From assembly GCF_005843885.1 (NCBI RefSeq), contig NZ_CP040443.1, positions 124,001-188,000 of the forward strand: a stretch of 64,000 nucleotides of DNA, given 5' to 3'. Every line of letters begins with the position of its first letter. Position 1 is the stretch's first letter. The notes under the pieces were generated by a model, which was not told the DNA's origin, did not search any database, and worked only from the letters and a program-made list of their open reading frames with translations. A program made the position numbers and the translations under genes. Source of the stretch: Escherichia sp. E4742 (GTDB lineage: Bacteria > Pseudomonadota > Gammaproteobacteria > Enterobacterales > Enterobacteriaceae). This document shows, piece by piece, positions 63,458 through 64,000 of this stretch.

Positions 63458-64000
63458 TCAGTTAGTGATCGCCGCCGCATTCTGGCGTATTGCGACAGAA
63501 TGGCGGCGCACTAACGTCGGCATAAAACAGTGGCTGGCACGCGGATCAATGTTGCCTGCTGCCCCCTGCAAGGCCAGTTCAGTGGCTAATTTTGCCATCG
63601 AAGCAATGGGATAACGCACGGTCGTTAATTGCGGGTCGGTGTAACGAGCAATGGGGATATCATCGAAACCGATGATTGAGAGATGTAACGGAATCGCAAT
63701 GCCATTATCTTTTAATGCCGTCAGAGCGCCAGCGGCCATATTGTCGTTATAGGCAAATACAGCGGTAAGTTGTAGATTGCGCCCGAGTAGTTCAACCATC
63801 GCCGCCTCGCCGCCTGGCATATCCGGCGTACCCGTGCCAATCCAGCTTTCCGGCGGAACAATATCCTGCTCTTTCAGCGCGCTTATCCAGCCAGCTTTAC
63901 GCATTGCGTCATCTTCAATGCTGTGACTGGAAGAGAGATAGCCGATACGTTGATGACCGTTATTCAGCAACATGCGCGTCGCCATTCTGGCACCGCTGAT
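63458..64000 (-). CDS. galS: mgl repressor/isorepressor GalS, C-terminal half (cut by window edge)
   Basis: LacI-family repressor of mgl and other galactose genes. The frame is open from the window edge (reading ISGARMATRMLLNNGHQRIGYLSS) to its stop at 63458, so 181 residues are seen; the N-terminal HTH lies outside. The visible part is the sugar-binding core: TAVFAYNDNMAAGALTALKDNGIAIP, LSIIGFDDIPIARYTDPQLTTVRYP, and the terminal PTLVRRHSVAIRQNAAAITN. The gal operator and CRP site lie between its end and mglB. Confidence 0.95.
   Translation of the reverse strand: MSGARMATRMLLNNGHQRIGYLSSSHSIEDDAMRKAGWISALKEQDIVPPESWIGTGTPDMPGGEAAMVELLGRNLQLTAVFAYNDNMAAGALTALKDNGIAIPLHLSIIGFDDIPIARYTDPQLTTVRYPIASMAKLATELALQGAAGNIDPRASHCFMPTLVRRHSVAIRQNAAAITN

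Overview
The window is enterobacterial chromosome and is almost certainly Escherichia coli (or Shigella, which is genomically E. coli) but not K-12. The gene order rcnA-rcnB-yehABCDE-mrp-metG-[molR family]-yehI-yehK-yehLMPQ-yehR-yehS-btsR-btsS-mlrA-yohO-yehWXY-osmF-bglX-dld-pbpG-yohC-yohD-yohF-mdtQ-yohP-dusC-yohJK-cdd-sanA-yeiS-preTA-mglCAB-galS is the known E. coli 47-48 min order. Product lengths agree with my memory of K-12 once starts are corrected. The spacers carry typical E. coli REP/BIME palindromes. I see no rRNA, tRNA, insertion sequence, prophage or CRISPR array.

Layout. 1-1.1 kb: end of the nickel/cobalt exporter RcnA and periplasmic RcnB. 1.2-6.6 kb: a leftward chaperone-usher fimbrial operon (adhesin YehA, usher YehB, chaperone YehC, pilin YehD) plus the small exported YehE. 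6.8-10.2 kb: divergent mrp (Fe-S/P-loop ATPase) and metG (methionyl-tRNA synthetase). 10.3-33.4 kb: a 23-kb rightward accessory-looking island. It holds three intact giant WGR-DUF4132 paralogues (1266, 1330 and 1262 aa), the related WGR-less YehI (1210 aa), the small YehK, a type I toxin-antitoxin locus, then a MoxR AAA+ ATPase (YehL), YehM, a vWA protein (YehP) and a double-SWIM protein (YehQ). 33.4-41.8 kb: lipoprotein YehR, YehS, the pyruvate-sensing two-component pair BtsS/BtsR, the curli/biofilm regulator MlrA, a frameshifted yohO and the YehWXY-OsmF osmoprotectant ABC importer. 41.9-53.1 kb: BglX, Dld, PbpG, YohC, YohD, YohF, MdtQ, tiny YohP and DusC. 53.3-64 kb: YohJK, cytidine deaminase, SanA, YeiS, the dihydropyrimidine dehydrogenase PreTA, the galactose importer MglBAC and the C-terminal half of its regulator GalS.

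The most unusual part is 10.3-33.4 kb. The WGR-DUF4132 paralogues have near-identical N- and C-terminal ends but very divergent centres, and the middle gene has a visibly AT-rich core. They lie upstream of a MoxR/vWA/SWIM cassette and look like one multi-gene ATP-driven machine with diversified large subunits. I know of no experimentally established function for it. Between the two halves, on the minus strand, is a 29-codon membrane toxin gene matching ZorO. It has a long leader, a divergent OrzO-type antisense RNA gene, and a second orphan orz copy whose toxin gene is missing. In both copies the toxin and antitoxin promoters appear to share a single palindromic -35 box (TTGCAA).

Smaller strain-specific points: yohO is broken by a 4-bp CTAA duplication, Dld ends three residues early through a premature stop, mdtQ is intact (recalled as a pseudogene in K-12), two BIME arrays have exact 98-bp and 116-bp periods, and a GC-rich element between yohP and dusC is enclosed by an 11-bp inverted repeat. 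Comparisons with K-12 or O157 are from memory and were not searched.
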